Shown: positions 50,619-60,168, counted from the stretch's first letter. The stretch: 64,000 nucleotides of DNA from Ancylostoma caninum (GCA_037903475.1 JBAJFG010000076.1:682001-746000); one strand, 5' to 3'. The notes: generated by a model not told the origin, from the sequence alone. Translations and numbers: made by a program.

Positions 50619-53600
50619 CTATTGCGCTGATTTTTTCATAGTAGTGCATAATAATGACAAGCAAGTAGAGGCTATTGTCCATGCCATTTTTGCTAGACTT
50701 GTGATAATGAAGAAGACTAGTTTTGCAATATAAATCAATACCATAGGACCAGCAATGTAGGTAATAGCTGCTAACCCCAGTGCAGAACCAAAGGCTCCTA
50801 GAGCGAGTTTCCAGTGGTTTTTCACTGTTTTTATGAGAGGTTCAAAATCTGGTAGAGAAACGTCTGTAAACCACTGATGTTTCAACGGAACTCCATGAAC
50901 ATCATTTTCAAAAATTGATACATTTGGAGTGGAAATATGATAAAGTAAAGTCCCTTCCAAAAGTATATGTTCTGGATTTTCAGCACAATGAACAGCGCAT
51001 CTTTCGTGAACATTTGCTTTTTCGAAATTCAAAAGAACCCAATTGTTTTCTTTCGAAGAGTTGCACCGAAGAGTGAATCTGTGAGAATCGCATGTCACTG
51101 TAACCACTGCTGGAGTCGATGATGAGCAATTCACATTGAATTCAGCCCCGTGGGGACAGTTGTAGCAACCACTTACTTTTGAGACTTGTAAATCACACTT
51201 CTGGTTAATTATGAGAGATGCAGAATTTTTAAGTATTTTCGATTCTACTCTCAGAATTAGCTCTTCTTCATTGGAAATGGCTAATATATCGTTTTGAGCT
51301 TGGATGATTTTTCCGTATGGTGTAACTTGAGGCATATAAGCTTGCGTTGTGACGTGTAAGTCGTTGATAGAGTCTTCTGGACACTGACATTGATGAACTG
51401 AGCTTCCGCATTCACATCTAACTCTACTCATACAACTGGAAAACGCCTTTGAGGCCTGTTCCGCGTCCCTGCATTCCACCGGAATACGGTAACCATCGGG
51501 TAGAATGAAGGAAATGTTCTCAGAAATGGCAAAGCGCTTATTTATGATTGCGTTCGAAGGTTTTTGCAAGGAAATGGCAGTAATATTCACGAGGTCAATA
51601 TCTTCTTTTATGTATGGCCTTATCTTTCTAAAGATGGTCTTGTTTTTTCCGAGAATTGTAACCTCTATGTCCAAGGAAATTGTTGGGGTCCAATGGGGAC
51701 ATTTAACGATTTCGAAAATTCTTTTGGAAATTGGTTTATGAGCGACTTTGTAAAAAGTGCAAGCTGGTATTGGTAAGAAACAACCGCATGCGATTCCACC
51801 GCAGTTACTGAGGCAGCCGGTATACCCGGGGTATTTCATTGCCGGTTTCAGCTCTGGAATCGTTTCGTTAGATTTCATTTTTTGGCATTTGCTTTCTGTG
51901 CATGATCCTGCCTGCGCACAGCGGGTGACGTGATGAATTTCCACGCGCGTTGATCTCGTAAAACTTTCGATGATTTTCGTGCACTTAAATTCCACTGGCT
52001 TTTTGAATATTTTGATTGAGCCAATAGTTTTGTTCAAGTAAGTGAGTTCAATGCATAATTCTGAGTGAACTTTATTGAACAGTAGTTCGCGGCTATACTC
52101 ATAATGACAAGCGTTTTGCTCGTTGCATACAAGATCCGCTGTGTGCCTGGTGTATCCATGCTGGCAAGCATTTGTTGCTGAGATAATTGCGCATAATACT
52201 GCAACCATAGAAATGGATTTTGCTCCAGGTAGTGGCGTGAGTTCGAAGGAACAAATTCTTCCTTGTGAATGGGGAATTGATGTGGTTTTTTGCTCTGAAT
52301 TTATTCTGTGGTTTTGACACTTTTTGATTGATTTCGTTAATGCAAAGGAAATCAATAGCGAAATTGTAAGTGCTGCATAAATGACAAATGCTGCGGTTCC
52401 GAGGGCTCCAATCGGCCAACAGTGAGGGTTGCCCAGTAGGCTTTTTGATAACAGGTATTGATGGTCATAGTATGGCGGTCTCTCACATTTCATGATTTGA
52501 GTGGTACCATTATTTCCGATTAGAGGCGTTAGTTTTACTGTAACCATTGCGTCATCAGGGGCGATCGGCAACATGTAATTAAGCGAGTGACTAGTCTGTG
52601 AGAAATTGCGACATTGTTCCTCAAAGCAAAGTTCAAAGGAACCGCTAGGGTATGCAATGTCTACCTTTCCTTTTGAACATGTTATCCCTTGTGTCACATT
52701 CACGGCTAAGGATGGTGAGATTAAGGAAAGTATCATGACCAGCATCATCGGAGTTGACAAGGATACTGATGCCTGAGAATTTTCTAGGCTGGACTCGAAG
52801 TCTTTTATAACTTCATATGCCTTGGTTTTCGAAACTCGGCTTAAAATTTGTCGCCTTTCCGGTGCAGTAGGAAGATCGTTCGTGACTTGAACTGATGGGG
52901 ATGTTTCCTCTGGAAAACTGCGAATCTCCAAGGGGAAGATTTTGTTTAATGGCCTGTGGATAACATTATGGTTTGGCATTAGAACTTTGGCAGATCTTAT
53001 CCTGCCATCAGTTGATGTAATTATTTCCAAGACCTTACCATAAGGCCAATTTCCTCTTGGAATGAGGTCTTGTTCAATTAGAACTATTTCACCGATAACT
53101 GGAATAGATCTATTCAGATGTCTAGGTTGTTTTAGGTTCATTTTCTGACTTTCTCGTAAAGATACGAGGTACTGAGTTCTCCAGCTCTCCCAAAACTTGT
53201 TAGCAATTTCCTCGGAAAAGCGAATAGCTTCTAACGCTTGCTTGCTTGACTGTATGAAGTCTGGATCGAACGAGGGATCCTCAAATTCCTCTGTTGTATG
53301 GCCAAGAGGAAGTGAAAATTTGACGTTTCCTTGTAAGAAATCGATAGGTCGTAATGGAATTTCCGTAAGATCGTCTAAGCTCACTTTTGTTAGAGGTCTA
53401 GTATTAATTATTGCCTCAATCCTCGTAATTACCGTGGTCGATTTCGAGGTGAACGGTCCCATGAAATCGCAACCGACGTTTTCAAACGGTTTTGAAGAAA
53501 TTACCCTATCAACAGGCAAAGATGGCATGATTGGAGCTCCCAAAGGTAATCCCTGGTACCTTTTACATGTGACGCAAGTCTTCACGAATTTTTTAAACGC

Positions 53601-56600
53601 ATTCGAAGCACGAGGAATCCAAAATTTTTGACGTGCAATCGCAAGGACGTGGTCCTTGCCACAATGGGCATTATCGATGTGAATTTTTTGGACAATTAGG
53701 CGAATTAGCTCTGAATTCTCCGGTATAAAAATCGGCGATTTCGTATCATACGGTATTGCAGCATTTTGTAGACGAGATTCGTGTCGAATTACACCGTTTT
53801 TGTCGCAAATAATCCGTTTGTCTCGGAAACGCTTCTGTAGTTCAAGCAAATCCACGTCTTTTTGCTCTTGACATATGATAATTTGTTCCGAAATTTCAAT
53901 GTCATTAGACGTTATCTCTGAAGTAGAGTCGTAGTTGGAAATAACCTCAAGATTGATTGGGTTCGACTTCGTTTGATTTTTGTTCGTTAGTGACACCCAA
54001 TTTTTTGCTGTTTTTCCCACGAGTGATTGTACACGTAGGGCTTTATTCATGCGAGAAAACCTGGATAAGTCCAGCAGTTTCTCTTTCGATGCAGTAATTT
54101 TTGGCTTCTCAATATTTGCTGCTGATATTGTCTGGATTGGTACCTCTTCGATGTAGGACTCTTCAACAGCGTCCATCGATTTTAATGGCCATGTATTGGG
54201 ACTGTTTTCAAGCCAACGTGGTCCATTTATCCAATCATGGTCGTTAATTTCTTTGGCGACGAGACCTCTTGTGCCTGCATCTGCAGGATTGTGATCTGTG
54301 TCGACGTGGAAAAAATTAAGAGGAATTCCACTTTCTTGAATCTGGCTTTTAATCGCAAGAATTCGTTCGCGCTGGTTTTCCACGAAAATAGGTACCTTTT
54401 TGGGCGACTTAAGCCACCATAACGCTATTTCGCTGTCTGAGACAATCGATATTTGTGCTATTCTTGACCTCATAGTGGACAGGATAGACCAACATAATCT
54501 TGCTGCCATGAGCATTCCAACCAGTTCAAGTCTGGGGATCGTTTGACGAGTTTTCTTTGGTGTTAATCTGGTTTTTCCACTAATTAAAGTGGAGATTGAT
54601 GCTGAGGCTGTGCACTGAACATATGCACACGCTGCAATCGCAAATTTGCTCGCATCCGCAAATACCCACATGCGTAATTTTGAGCCAGAATTTATCAGTA
54701 TTGGACGTGGGACCAGTATGACCGCGTTGTTGACCCTGGCGCAGAGTTGATTCCACCTTGAATTGATTTCTGGGCTCAAATGAGTTTTCCAGTCGGCACC
54801 AGTATCGAAGATTTCTCTCATCATTGATTTTAATTCCACCAGTAGTGGTCCGGCGAATCCAATGGGATCGAATACGGAATTTATTTGGCTAACCACATCT
54901 TTTTTCGTAAGGTTACCGAACGATGAAAATTGTCTCACTATTTTGAACAAGTCTGTTTTGACATTATAGTTCACTCCGAGAAGTTTCAGAGAGCTTGTTT
55001 CGAGTTTATCGCTCTCTTTTATCCATTCGTTGACCTCCGCGGAATTAGAGATATATTCACGTAAATTCATTCCTATTTTTTGGAGAAGTGTTTTAGATGC
55101 ACGGTATTTTTCCACGGCTTCAGTAGTGGTTTCGGCGCACAGTAGTATGTTATCCACGTAGATATTACTCATGATTTCGTTGGCTAAATCTGTGCGCTGC
55201 TCTTTCAGATATGTCATTAGTGCCATATTTAATATGCTTGGGCAAGCAGTAATTCCAAAAGGTAACCTGCGGAATCGATAGCAAATCAGATTGTCTTTAG
55301 TTGGAGGAAGGTGTATGTTTTTCACCCAGAGAAATCTGCATAGGTCCTTGTGTGAGTTCACTAGGCGAATTTGCGTGAAAGCTGCTTCAATGTCGCACAT
55401 TAGGACTATTTTGTTCATGCGAGATGTGACAAGGATATCATGAATCTTGTTCACAAATGATTCTCCTTTATGTATGACATCGTTGAGTGACGGTTTACCC
55501 TTCATTTTTGAAGAGGCATCAAACACTATTCGGAGAGGGACTTTTTTGCTTGGTCTCCATACCCCTGAGTGAGGCATATAGTATGTTCCAACTGCTTGTT
55601 CGTCAGCGACACTGAAGGTTTCAATCATACCTTCTTGCTCATATTTTTGAAGTATTTTGCAGTACCACTGACATTGTTCCGAGTTTCCTCGCAGTACTTT
55701 TTGGAGTGATTCAAGCCTGCGAATTGCAACACTGCGGTTGTCTTCTAGGTCGGAAATGTTGTCCTTCAGTGGAAACGGCGCTGTGATATGACCATTTTCG
55801 TAAGAGATTTGTTTGGAATATTGCTCCAAATATTCGTAGGCCTTGTCTTCCTTTTGACATTCTTGTGAAGATATGCCCAGTCCTTCAAGTTCGAACATTT
55901 TGTGTAAAATTTCTTGCTCACTATTTTCGTGAACAGCAGTGAGTCCAAAACATATTGGTTCTCTTGAATTTTGTTCGCTCGTTGTCCCTTTACCATATAA
56001 CGTTGGACCAAATATTGTTCCGGCAACGCGAAGACCTGTGGGAGTCTTAATTACGTCGTTTGGACCTCCAACGAGTTCGTGATAGTAGTCTAATCCAACA
56101 AGAATATGTGGTTTTTGGTGTTCTCCACGTAATTTTGAATTCGCTAAGCAAATATTGTTGGACTTCAAGAACGTAATGTCCTCTTTGCTGAGTTTCACAC
56201 TTGGGAAACCATTAGTGATGACAGGCTTTGTTTGGATGCTCAACTCTACTTCTTCACCGAATGCTGTGCTTAATCTGATGCCAACAATGTGACTGCGGAA
56301 ATTCTCGATATGACCTCCTATGCCAGACATCGTACAAATCTCTGTAGATGTTTTTGGTAAGCCAAGTTGATCCGCTAGAGATTCTTCGACGACCGTTTTA
56401 TGAGCGCCAGAATCAAAGAAAAACAGAACTTTTTCGAACTCATTTTTATTGTAGTTCCAAACGTTGCCCTCGGCGGTCATGAGTACCAGCTGAGAGGCAG
56501 CAATGTTTTGTTGATTTGGACCAGCTCCTGATGTTTCGGTGGCCATATGTGTACTATTGGTAGTCATTCCTCTGCGGTCGTTCTGACCGTTTGAGTTTCG

Positions 56601-56723
56601 TTGGTATCTATGATTAGTATTTGGGAATCGTGTATTGGATTGACCCGTGTTGTTCTTGGCGGTTGGTTCCAGGAACTTGTCTGTGCTCGTGGCTGTAAGC
56701 TTTCCTTTTTCGAGCAAATACTG
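50619..56723 (-). CDS. BEL/Pao pol-env polyprotein frame (protease, RT, RNase H, partial integrase, phlebovirus Gc-type glycoprotein)
   Basis: One frame of about 2030 codons, open from just after TAG 56726-56724, with no early ATG and in the -1 frame relative to gag. Approximate residue order: aspartic protease DSGA at ~102; RT with VFDASSK and YVDN near 518; RNase H with FADAS near 681 and DSEIALWWLKS; integrase zinc region (HIDNAHCGKDH ... CVTCKRYQG) near 1010-1050; first catalytic Asp in GCDFMGPF near 1083; then an abrupt join to EAIINTRPLT. The core with the second Asp and Glu is missing. An integrase C-terminal tail follows. From ~1330 the envelope part has a hydrophobic leader, a membrane segment, a second leader, a Cys-rich ectodomain of phlebovirus G2 (Gc) type, and a C-terminal membrane anchor. 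Envelope-mediated function is unproven. Confidence 0.92.
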   Translation of the reverse strand, partial: QYLLEKGKLTATSTDKFLEPTAKNNTGQSNTRFPNTNHRYQRNSNGQNDRRGMTTNSTHMATETSGAGPNQQNIAASQLVLMTAEGNVWNYNKNEFEKVLFFFDSGAHKTVVEESLADQLGLPKTSTEICTMSGIGGHIENFRSHIVGIRLSTAFGEEVELSIQTKPVITNGFPSVKLSKEDITFLKSNNICLANSKLRGEHQKPHILVGLDYYHELVGGPNDVIKTPTGLRVAGTIFGPTLYGKGTTSEQNSREPICFGLTAVHENSEQEILHKMFELEGLGISSQECQKEDKAYEYLEQYSKQISYENGHITAPFPLKDNISDLEDNRSVAIRRLESLQKVLRGNSEQCQWYCKILQKYEQEGMIETFSVADEQAVGTYYMPHSGVWRPSKKVPLRIVFDASSKMKGKPSLNDVIHKGESFVNKIHDILVTSRMNKIVLMCDIEAAFTQIRLVNSHKDLCRFLWVKNIHLPPTKDNLICYRFRRLPFGITACPSILNMALMTYLKEQRTDLANEIMSNIYVDNILLCAETTTEAVEKYRASKTLLQKIGMNLREYISNSAEVNEWIKESDKLETSSLKLLGVNYNVKTDLFKIVRQFSSFGNLTKKDVVSQINSVFDPIGFAGPLLVELKSMMREIFDTGADWKTHLSPEINSRWNQLCARVNNAVILVPRPILINSGSKLRMWVFADASKFAIAACAYVQCTASASISTLISGKTRLTPKKTRQTIPRLELVGMLMAARLCWSILSTMRSRIAQISIVSDSEIALWWLKSPKKVPIFVENQRERILAIKSQIQESGIPLNFFHVDTDHNPADAGTRGLVAKEINDHDWINGPRWLENSPNTWPLKSMDAVEESYIEEVPIQTISAANIEKPKITASKEKLLDLSRFSRMNKALRVQSLVGKTAKNWVSLTNKNQTKSNPINLEVISNYDSTSEITSNDIEISEQIIICQEQKDVDLLELQKRFRDKRIICDKNGVIRHESRLQNAAIPYDTKSPIFIPENSELIRLIVQKIHIDNAHCGKDHVLAIARQKFWIPRASNAFKKFVKTCVTCKRYQGLPLGAPIMPSLPVDRVISSKPFENVGCDFMGPFTSKSTTVITRIEAIINTRPLTKVSLDDLTEIPLRPIDFLQGNVKFSLPLGHTTEEFEDPSFDPDFIQSSKQALEAIRFSEEIANKFWESWRTQYLVSLRESQKMNLKQPRHLNRSIPVIGEIVLIEQDLIPRGNWPYGKVLEIITSTDGRIRSAKVLMPNHNVIHRPLNKIFPLEIRSFPEETSPSVQVTNDLPTAPERRQILSRVSKTKAYEVIKDFESSLENSQASVSLSTPMMLVMILSLISPSLAVNVTQGITCSKGKVDIAYPSGSFELCFEEQCRNFSQTSHSLNYMLPIAPDDAMVTVKLTPLIGNNGTTQIMKCERPPYYDHQYLLSKSLLGNPHCWPIGALGTAAFVIYAALTISLLISFALTKSIKKCQNHRINSEQKTTSIPHSQGRICSFELTPLPGAKSISMVAVLCAIISATNACQHGYTRHTADLVCNEQNACHYEYSRELLFNKVHSELCIELTYLNKTIGSIKIFKKPVEFKCTKIIESFTRSTRVEIHHVTRCAQAGSCTESKCQKMKSNETIPELKPAMKYPGYTGCLSNCGGIACGCFLPIPACTFYKVAHKPISKRIFEIVKCPHWTPTISLDIEVTILGKNKTIFRKIRPYIKEDIDLVNITAISLQKPSNAIINKRFAISENISFILPDGYRIPVECRDAEQASKAFSSCMSRVRCECGSSVHQCQCPEDSINDLHVTTQAYMPQVTPYGKIIQAQNDILAISNEEELILRVESKILKNSASLIINQKCDLQVSKVSGCYNCPHGAEFNVNCSSSTPAVVTVTCDSHRFTLRCNSSKENNWVLLNFEKANVHERCAVHCAENPEHILLEGTLLYHISTPNVSIFENDVHGVPLKHQWFTDVSLPDFEPLIKTVKNHWKLALGAFGSALGLAAITYIAGPMVLIYIAKLVFFIITSLAKMAWTIASTCLSLLCTTMKKSAQ

Positions 56724-58105
56724 CTATGATGTTTCTGACCGCATTGTGAACAATCAGGTTTTCGACAGTCGAAACTGTTATGAGCAGCCGATCCACATTT
56801 CCAGCACCTATTTTGGTCTTTTAGCACCTTTCGGCGACTGTTTTGATCGGTGACAGTTCTGCATGCCCATGATGAGTGATTAGGCCGTTGGCAGAAAAGG
56901 CATTGGTCATTATAATGTGCTCGTGGGAGAGTATTTTTCTCCTTTGTAGTAGTGACCCTATTGTTGATTGAGGATCCTAATCTGTTTTCCACGTAGCTCT
57001 TAGCGGCGATCTCGCTCTTGAGATTGGCCATGACATCTTCTATTGTTTGTGTGGATTTCATTTGCCCTGAGACTAAGACCGGCTTAACGATGTCTCGAGG
57101 GAATTTTGCCAGGATTGTCTCGCACCACATAGGATCGTTGGTGTTTCTCACGTCATATCCTGCGGACACCATGTAATTGATTAGCATGTGAATCTGGTCA
57201 AATACAGCCATGCAACTGTCAGCAGAGTCGTAGGCTGGTTTCAAATTCACTAGTTTTTGAACTATTTGCGACCTATTTGTAGGTTGGTCGCAGTAATTTC
57301 GTTGCAAAGTTTTGATTATCCAGTCGTAGTTTTCTGGAACTAATCTTATTCCTTTTATCGCTGTTTGCGCTCTGCCTTTTAGGCTCTCTTTTAGTAAGAG
57401 AATTTTTTCCATCACGTCCAGTTCTTTGCTCTTGTGAACGAGTGTTTCGAATATGGCCCAGTATTCTGGGAAATCTTCCGCGTTACCATGAAATTTTGGT
57501 AATGATGCTTGCGGGGGTTTGATTGATCGGTAATGGTTTTGAGCCGAATCATTTCTTTCATGATTTACAGAGCTCGTTGACGTTTGCGATACAACTCGTT
57601 CTGAATCGTTGTTTGCGCTGGTTTGCTCAGAAACGTCATCTTGACCGTCTTGCGTGTCTAAATTATCGGTATTTTCGCTTCTTTGAGCTCTCTGCGTGAC
57701 GTAGCCAAGTTTGACATCCATTTTGTCACGCATACTTTTTGACTCATCCAGCCGGGTTGTCAGCATGTATATCAAATCGTTCGCTTCACCTATAACGACT
57801 TGCAATTGTGAGTCTTCCTCGATCTGTTCAATTTCCAACATCAAATCTTTCCTTTCTGACTTGTTTTTACAGTTTTTATATTCATCTCTGATTTCATTAT
57901 ACAGAGTTTGAAGTTGCTCTTTCCCTTCTCTCATTTGCCTTATGCCGCTTTGAAGTAGTGCGATTGCGGATCTGCAATCCTCATAACTATCCTCATCTAT
58001 CGTAGGATAGTTTACCTTGGCTGTGTATTCTCTGTACCGTGCTGTTAAATTCTTCAGCGAGGTAGTGTTTATCATGATGGGCTTTTTGTGAAAGTGGAGC
58101 GCCAT
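56564..58105 (-). CDS. BEL/Pao gag polyprotein
   Basis: A 513-codon capsid and nucleocapsid precursor starting at ATG 58105. The N-terminal ~130 residues are charged and coiled-coil-like. Around residue 200 begins the DUF1759 gag region with LPKFHG...FPEYWAIFETLVH. Three zinc knuckles follow near residues 400, 433 and 450: CLFCQRPNHSSWAC, CWKCGSAAHNSFDC and CSQCGQKHHSSIC, the usual nucleocapsid array. The gag and pol frames overlap by 160 bases, with pol in the -1 frame, so pol expression should need frameshifting. The gag frame is undamaged. Confidence 0.92.
   Translation of the reverse strand: MALHFHKKPIMINTTSLKNLTARYREYTAKVNYPTIDEDSYEDCRSAIALLQSGIRQMREGKEQLQTLYNEIRDEYKNCKNKSERKDLMLEIEQIEEDSQLQVVIGEANDLIYMLTTRLDESKSMRDKMDVKLGYVTQRAQRSENTDNLDTQDGQDDVSEQTSANNDSERVVSQTSTSSVNHERNDSAQNHYRSIKPPQASLPKFHGNAEDFPEYWAIFETLVHKSKELDVMEKILLLKESLKGRAQTAIKGIRLVPENYDWIIKTLQRNYCDQPTNRSQIVQKLVNLKPAYDSADSCMAVFDQIHMLINYMVSAGYDVRNTNDPMWCETILAKFPRDIVKPVLVSGQMKSTQTIEDVMANLKSEIAAKSYVENRLGSSINNRVTTTKEKNTLPRAHYNDQCLFCQRPNHSSWACRTVTDQNSRRKVLKDQNRCWKCGSAAHNSFDCRKPDCSQCGQKHHSSICSKKESLQPRAQTSSWNQPPRTTRVNPIHDSQILIIDTNETQTVRTTAEE
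56680..56723 (-). promoter_or_regulatory. candidate -1 frameshift region between gag and pol
   Basis: The pol frame first opens at 56723. About 8 to 14 bases later the minus strand reads TTGCTCGAAAAAGGAAAGC, where the gag frame has TCG AAA AAG. Shifting back one base on the A-run enters the pol frame. It is not a strict XXXYYYZ heptamer, and no downstream structure was established. Confidence 0.45.
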
Positions 58106-58261
58106 TGTGCTTCTACACTTCAGTCCCTTACTTGTTCAAATTAACTCTGTTTTGGCTTGTGGCCTAGAGTTGTCTCCAGGTACTTTCGTACGGGAGTAGG
58201 TTCCCTGGTATCGGGATGAATCGGATCGATTCACGGTCTTGTGATCTGACCGTTTGACTTG

Positions 58262-58416
58262 CTCTGGTATGAGCTTTGCTGCTCTGGTGTGAGCTGCAGT
58301 TACTCCTGGCCCCAAAGTTGGTACACTTTGACGCGGGAGATTTGGTTTGCTCTGGTGTGAGCTGTCTTCGCTCCTGGTCCCAAAGTTGGTACGCTTTGAC
58401 ACGGGAGTAATTGGCT
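58262..58416 (-). repeat. 68-bp tandem repeats in the BEL leader
   Basis: Two units of about 68 bp start GCTCTGGTGTGAGCTG at 58281 and 58349. They share CCCAAAGTTGGTAC, CTTTGAC and CGGGAG, and a partial third start (GCTCTGGTATGAGCT) lies at about 58261. They sit between the primer site and gag, where packaging and translation signals would be expected. Confidence 0.75.
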
Positions 58417-58421
58417 GTTTA

Positions 58422-58434
58422 GGCCGATGCACCA
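58422..58434 (-). promoter_or_regulatory. BEL primer-binding site, tRNA-Gly type
   Basis: The plus strand reads GGCCGATGCACCA, which equals the 3' end of metazoan tRNA-Gly(GCC), including CCA. On the element's own strand this is the complementary primer site, three bases from the 5' LTR edge. tRNA-Gly primers are known in BEL/Pao elements. Confidence 0.85.
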
Positions 58435-58437
58435 AAA

Positions 58438-58719
58438 TGTGTGGGCGCTTGAAGACTAGGGGATGAGACCCTTTCAAGAGTGTCCAAGATATGGACAGCC
58501 GGATGACAACACACAGGGTTTTGACGCCCTGAATTAAGAATAGGCAACGGTGGTTCAGATGATTTTATGACTGGCAGAGAGAAGGGGAGGTTGTGAGCAC
58601 TCCCAATGCGTATCAATGTTACACTCACTAATCCCCTACTCCAGGTAGGGGTTGTGGCCACGCCCCCTGCGGAGGGAGGGTGGCTTACAATAATTAGGGG
58701 ATCATCGATCACGATGATA
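58438..58719 (-). repeat. 5' LTR of the BEL element
   Basis: 282 bp, apparently identical to the left copy, beside the right target-site duplication TACGG (58720-58724). It would hold the promoter for leftward transcription; no clear TATA box was seen. Confidence 0.95.
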
Positions 58720-58724
58720 TACGG

Positions 58725-59290
58725 TTTTTTTTTGGGGGGGGGGGCAACAGTAAGCCGGTTGTTTCACAAGCATTTGTGAATCACATGTGGCACATAGAGA
58801 CAAACGATGGGGCATCCCGTGCTAGGAACGTAGAAGAGAGGACCAACAACTACGGGAACGTCAGCTGACAGGAGAACTTGAGAACACTGAGCTGCTCTAC
58901 CCTCGTGTGGGCCAATATCCAGATGTAAATAAATGTTCGAGATCATCGTGCTCACCCGGTGTTCGTCATTAGTTCGCAACATTTACGTGTTAATGTAATA
59001 ATTCTTCACAACTACGACAATTTCTATCCAGTCCGCCCACCATGTCCCTGTACAATTGATACAAAGGCCTTCAAAGAAAAAAAGAAAAAGAAAAAAAAGG
59101 TCTCTGGAATCCATTAAGACACAGAAGGAAGCAGTGCTAATCCCATCAGGGAGAGGGGAGAATTGCAGAGATATTAGAGAAGAAAGAATGAAAAGAATGT
59201 AGCGTAACTGGAGAGGCACGTTTTTGAGGATAACTATTGGATTGATGAGAAAGTTCTGGAACACTTACAACGAATTCTTTAGAAATGGTT
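58725..59290. other. unidentified sequence right of the BEL element
   Basis: Begins with T and G homopolymer runs. No gene or terminal repeats were recognised. A reading-length slip in the homopolymers would not affect the element's right edge. Confidence 0.4.
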
Positions 59291-59299
59291 TACTTCATT

Positions 59300-59925
59300 A
59301 AAACAAAATCTCAATCAATGCTACATTTAACACTACTGTGTGGTAACTTTGCCCAATCTTTGGGGAGCTTCTCTGTTTTTTCCTGCCAAAACGCAGGAGG
59401 CTTTGGTTCGAAAAACTTGGACACCACATTTTCGAGTCCCTCTTGGTTGCCAGGCCTCATTTTCCACAGGTGGTTGCTCATGGTCAGAAAAAGGTGACAG
59501 TCCGACAGGGCCAGGACTGGTGAATACGACGATAGGGGTGACAGAAATCCCGAACCAAGATTGAGTCTTCTGACGACCTGCGTTTGCAAAGTGCGTGTGA
59601 GCATCATCTTGCAGGAAATGAACATTTGCTCGTTTTGTGCGTTTTTCGTGGATGACACCTGACAACTTCCAGGGTTGGGTAGCGCAGAGCTCCATCGTCA
59701 TTATGGTGCCACTATTTAGGAAATCTTTATACAGCATTCCTTGTGGCTCCACCAACAACATGAAAAAACGCTCTTTCTGGACGAGTCTGCTTTTGAATGT
59801 TTTGGAAGTGATTCCGGACACGGAATCCACTGGCGCTGCTGTGCGTTGTTCGCGTACAGAACTAAGCGTCCGCATCCACTTGCAATATTGTAGTTGATTT
59901 TGTGAGCTTCAGGCGAGGTTAGCAA
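59300..59925 (-). pseudogene. mariner transposase relic, truncated by the Penelope-like insertion
   Basis: On the minus strand, shifting frames spell mariner blocks in order: VLYANNAQQRQWIP, FSCCWWSHKECC, a weak VHFLQDDAHTHFAN catalytic block and LSDCHLFLTMSNHL. Stops and frameshifts abound. The 5' part is cut off at about 59897, where the Penelope-like repeat begins. Confidence 0.7.
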
Positions 59926-59937
59926 CTAGTTTATTCT

Positions 59938-59968
59938 GGCTTACGTTTCGGCAAATCGCCGTCTTCAG
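59938..59968 (-). ncRNA. hammerhead-ribozyme-like core in the left pLTR arm
   Basis: The minus strand reads GGCT, CTGAAGA, a GGC-loop-GCC hairpin, GAAA, CGTA and AGCC. This follows hammerhead order: CUGANGA, stem II, GAAA, a two-base stem III, the UA cleavage site, and stem I closed by GGCU/AGCC. One extra C follows CUGANGA, so the fold is not canonical. Confidence 0.5.
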
Positions 59969-60168
59969 AGCCTGGAATGGGCGACTCGATAAGCTAACCA
60001 TCCGGCCAAATCTCTACTGAACCACACAAACGAAACGCTAAGCCTGTTTTTCAATCATGAAGCTAGCTGCTGTACCAAACGCTCACCACTTCGATGTCAC
60101 TAGAGTGACGTTACTGGAGCGACCGCTAACTGTCCGCAAGAGCAGATGAACGGGCGTACTCTTCCGGA

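Larger units (their letters stand above)
49348..58719 (-). mobile_element. BEL/Pao LTR retrotransposon with env-like gene, full-length but integrase-deleted
   Basis: The element spans 9372 bp. Two 282-bp LTRs (49348-49629 and 58438-58719) read identically by eye, and the flanks carry a 5-bp duplication TACGG (49343-49347 and 58720-58724). Transcription runs leftward from the right-hand LTR. Next to that LTR is a tRNA-Gly primer site, then a leader, gag (58105-56564), pol-env (to 50619), a small extra ORF (50208-49762) and the 3' LTR. Gag type, protease, RT, RNase H, integrase and the phlebovirus-like glycoprotein place it in the nematode BEL/Pao group with env (Tas and Cer7-like). The integrase core is internally deleted. 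Confidence 0.95.

Noticed and set aside
51505..53631. Plus-strand open frames at 51505-51776 and 53197-53631
   Set aside because: They lie opposite the BEL pol-env frame and have no domain of their own; they are antisense shadows.
58725..58745. T/G homopolymer run as an origin or regulatory signal
   Set aside because: Simple low-complexity sequence with no partner motif.
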